Source of the DNA: Lacinutrix sp. Hel_I_90
Lineage (GTDB): Bacteria; Bacteroidota; Bacteroidia; Flavobacteriales; Flavobacteriaceae
DNA length: 64,000 nucleotides
Assembly: GCF_000934685.1 (NCBI RefSeq)
Contig: NZ_JYNQ01000001.1
Location: forward strand, 744,001 to 808,000
Direction: 5' to 3'
In this document: one piece after another, positions 62,492-64,000 of the stretch
Position numbering within the stretch: position 1 is the stretch's first letter
How the letters are laid out: every line of letters begins with the position of its first letter
The notes under the pieces: generated by a model
What the model was told of the DNA's origin: nothing
The model's database searches: none
Seen by the model: only the letters and a program-made list of their open reading frames with translations
Program-made: the position numbers and the translations under genes

Positions 62492-63031
62492 TTAGCTATT
62501 AATTAAATACACAGCATCTTCACCTTCATTTTCTTTCCAATTTACTTTTACTTTTTCTTCATTTATAGCATCTACCTGTCTGCCGCGATAATTTGGCTGT
62601 ATCGGTAAATGTCTACTAAATCTTCGATCTATGAGTGTCAACAATTCAATCTCATTAGGTCGTCCAAACGATTGAATGGCTGTTAATGCGGCACGAATGC
62701 TTCTTCCTGTATATAAAACATCATCTATAAACACCACTTTTTTATCTTCAACAATAAAGTTTATCTCTGTAGTATTCGCTTCATGAATTTTATCGCCACG
62801 GCGAAAATCGTCACGATAAAAGGTAATATCTAAATGACCTAGCTGTAAATTCTTAATGTTGTATTCCGTTTTAAGCATTTCGGCTAAACGATTAGCTAAA
62901 TACTTACCTCTGGGCTGTAAACCTATTAAAACGGTGTTGGAAAAGTCTTTGTGATTTTCAATTAATTGGCAAGCCAAACGATGAAGAATGATATTGATGG
63001 CTGTGGCATTAAGTAACACTTTTTGACTCAT
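62492..63031 (-). CDS. pyrR: Bifunctional pyr operon regulator/uracil phosphoribosyltransferase PyrR
   Basis: A 179-residue PRTase. KVLLNATAINIILHRLACQL starts the protein; VLIGLQPRGKYLANRLAEML is the loop I region; the PRPP-binding motif is VVFIDDVLYTGRSIRAALTA; ELLTLIDRRFSRHLPIQPNY is the PyrR-specific end. In some bacteria PyrR binds pyr mRNA; whether it regulates here is unknown, as no attenuator was recognised in the 161 bases before pyrB. An upstream in-frame ATG (63103) would add 24 residues; the ATG at 63031 matches the family. Confidence 0.93.
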   Translation of the reverse strand: MSQKVLLNATAINIILHRLACQLIENHKDFSNTVLIGLQPRGKYLANRLAEMLKTEYNIKNLQLGHLDITFYRDDFRRGDKIHEANTTEINFIVEDKKVVFIDDVLYTGRSIRAALTAIQSFGRPNEIELLTLIDRRFSRHLPIQPNYRGRQVDAINEEKVKVNWKENEGEDAVYLINS

Positions 63032-63101
63032 ATACGCGGTAAGGGTATTTGAGAAACAAAGGTAATGCAAAATATTAGAAATTATCACATTTGTTAGAAA
63101 C

Positions 63102-63130
63102 AAAAAAGCCTCTCATTTCTGAGAGGCTTT
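63102..63130 (-). terminator. Intrinsic terminator of rpsA
   Basis: AAAGCCTCTCA (63105-63115), loop TTTC, TGAGAGGCTTT (63120-63130); on the minus strand the stem is followed by a T run. It lies 23 bases beyond the rpsA stop. Confidence 0.9.
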
Positions 63131-63153
63131 TCAATATTTAAAAATTTAAGGAA

Positions 63154-64000
63154 TTATTTTTTCCCGTCCATTTTATCTTTAAGCGCTTGTAAAGCATCAT
63201 TAGCATCACCTAAAGTTGGTTTTGCTTCGGCAGCTTGAGACGCTTGTTTTGCAACAGCGGCTTTTACATTTGCCATTTCTTCAGCTTTAAAGATTGCAGT
63301 ATGCGACGCAACTACTCTCTTAAACTCTTTATTAAATTCAATTATTTTGAATTCTGCAGAATCTCCTTTCTTCAACATCTTTCCGTCTTCTTTTTCAAGG
63401 TGACGAGAAGGTACGAATGCTACGATATCTTCATTAAATTCAATCGTTGCGCCTTTGTCTACAACCTCTGCAATTTCAGCAGTGTGCGTTGTATTTAAAG
63501 CGAACTCAGTTTCGTACTTATCCCAAGGATTCTCAGTTGTTTGTTTATGACCTAAAGATAATTTACGTCCTTCTACATCTAACTCAAGTACTACAACCTC
63601 TAAGTTATCACCAACGGCACAAAACTCAGAAGGATGCTTGATTTTCTTAGTCCAAGATAAATCTGAGATGTAAATTAAGCCATCAATACCTTCTTCTAAT
63701 TCAACAAAAACACCAAAGTTTGTGAAGTTACGTACAATACCTGTGTGCTTAGAACCTACAGGATATTTACTTGTAATATCTGTCCAAGGATCTGCAGATA
63801 ATTGCTTGATACCTAATGACATTTTACGATCTTCTCTATCTAGCGTTAAGATTTGTGCTTCGATTTCATCTCCAACTTTTACAAAATCATTAGCAGAGCG
63901 TAAATGCGTAGACCAAGACATTTCAGAAACGTGAACTAAACCTTCAACACCTTCTGCAACTTCAATAAATGCGCCATAATCTGCGATTACAACAACTTTA
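63154..64000 (-). CDS. rpsA: 30S ribosomal protein S1, C-terminal part (partial)
   Basis: The open frame runs through the end of the window, so the 5' part of the gene is outside. At least three S1 OB-fold repeats are seen: YGAFIEVAEGVEGLVHVSEM then WSTHLR; FTNFGVFVELEEGIDGLIYI then SDLSWT; VDKGATIEFNEDIVAFVPSR. LDREDRKMSLGIKQL and LDVEGRKLSLGHKQT are typical linkers of ribosomal S1. The C-terminus is alanine rich (AAVAKQASQAAEAKPTLGDA). The methionine at 63921 is internal, not the start. S1 helps bring mRNA to the 30S subunit, in Bacteroidota without strong Shine-Dalgarno dependence. Confidence 0.94.
   Translation of the reverse strand, partial: KVVVIADYGAFIEVAEGVEGLVHVSEMSWSTHLRSANDFVKVGDEIEAQILTLDREDRKMSLGIKQLSADPWTDITSKYPVGSKHTGIVRNFTNFGVFVELEEGIDGLIYISDLSWTKKIKHPSEFCAVGDNLEVVVLELDVEGRKLSLGHKQTTENPWDKYETEFALNTTHTAEIAEVVDKGATIEFNEDIVAFVPSRHLEKEDGKMLKKGDSAEFKIIEFNKEFKRVVASHTAIFKAEEMANVKAAVAKQASQAAEAKPTLGDANDALQALKDKMDGKK

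Overview
The window comes from a low-GC member of the Bacteroidota, most probably a gliding marine Flavobacteriaceae. The evidence is a giant secreted repeat adhesin with a type IX secretion (T9SS) type B C-terminal domain, followed by a PorP/SprF-like gene and an OmpA-like gene; several -7 boxes of the Bacteroidota form TAnnTTTG; many short lipoproteins; and a DnaX without the zinc-binding cysteines. No tRNA or ribosomal RNA gene was seen. One structural RNA, RNase P RNA, lies on the minus strand at about 35622-35923.

Layout. 1-2656: the end of thrA, then thrB and thrC (threonine synthesis). 2773-7085: an alpha/beta hydrolase, a convergent NAD(P)-binding protein, a pseudogene remnant and a carotenoid-oxygenase-family enzyme. 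7245-20310: an accessory region in which every recognisable cargo gene is on the plus strand. It is built like an integron cassette array: each unit starts at GTT(A/G)..., encodes one or two small proteins, and ends just after the stop codon with the complement of its own first 9-10 bases. The units are separated by recurrent structured sites of three size classes (about 460, 190 and 105 bp). No integrase is visible. An IS110-family element sits inside one site. Cargo includes an R-x6-H HEPN-like protein, an ABC/AAA-type ATPase, membrane proteins, lipoproteins and a repeat-bearing HExxH lipoprotein. 20320-25575: a secreted aminopeptidase P on the minus strand, then gcvT, an RmlD-like reductase, a pterin dehydratase and yebC on the plus strand. 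25865-31665 (minus strand): kdsB, a HAD phosphatase, a chloramphenicol-acetyltransferase-like protein, a KdnB-like alcohol dehydrogenase and an acyltransferase in one tight operon (a lipid A/Kdo theme), preceded by a DUF4126 gene and a RecD-like helicase. 31793-39118: a membrane protein, a DUF3822 gene and rsmD; two small secreted proteins; rnpB; dnaX; a lipoprotein; miaE. 39189-43364 (minus strand): an outer-membrane barrel, then sixA-ppk1-ppx (polyphosphate).

43722-58478 is the most conspicuous locus: one adhesin gene of nearly 12 kb with 37 nearly identical 81-83 residue repeats, then porP/sprF and ompA-like genes with gaps of 6-7 bases. The adhesin reading frame is broken once, at 53355. 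The bases there look like two repeat alleles merged into one consensus, so an assembly artefact is more likely than a true pseudogene. 58591-64000 (minus strand): a CAP-domain lipoprotein, pdxH, rnz, a small STAS-like protein, pyrB, pyrR and the 3' end of rpsA.

The best candidate for an undescribed system is the 7.2-20.3 kb array: an apparently integrase-less integron-like array with unusually long attC-like sites, promoters built into some junctions, possible defence cargo, and an IS110-family element inside one recombination site.
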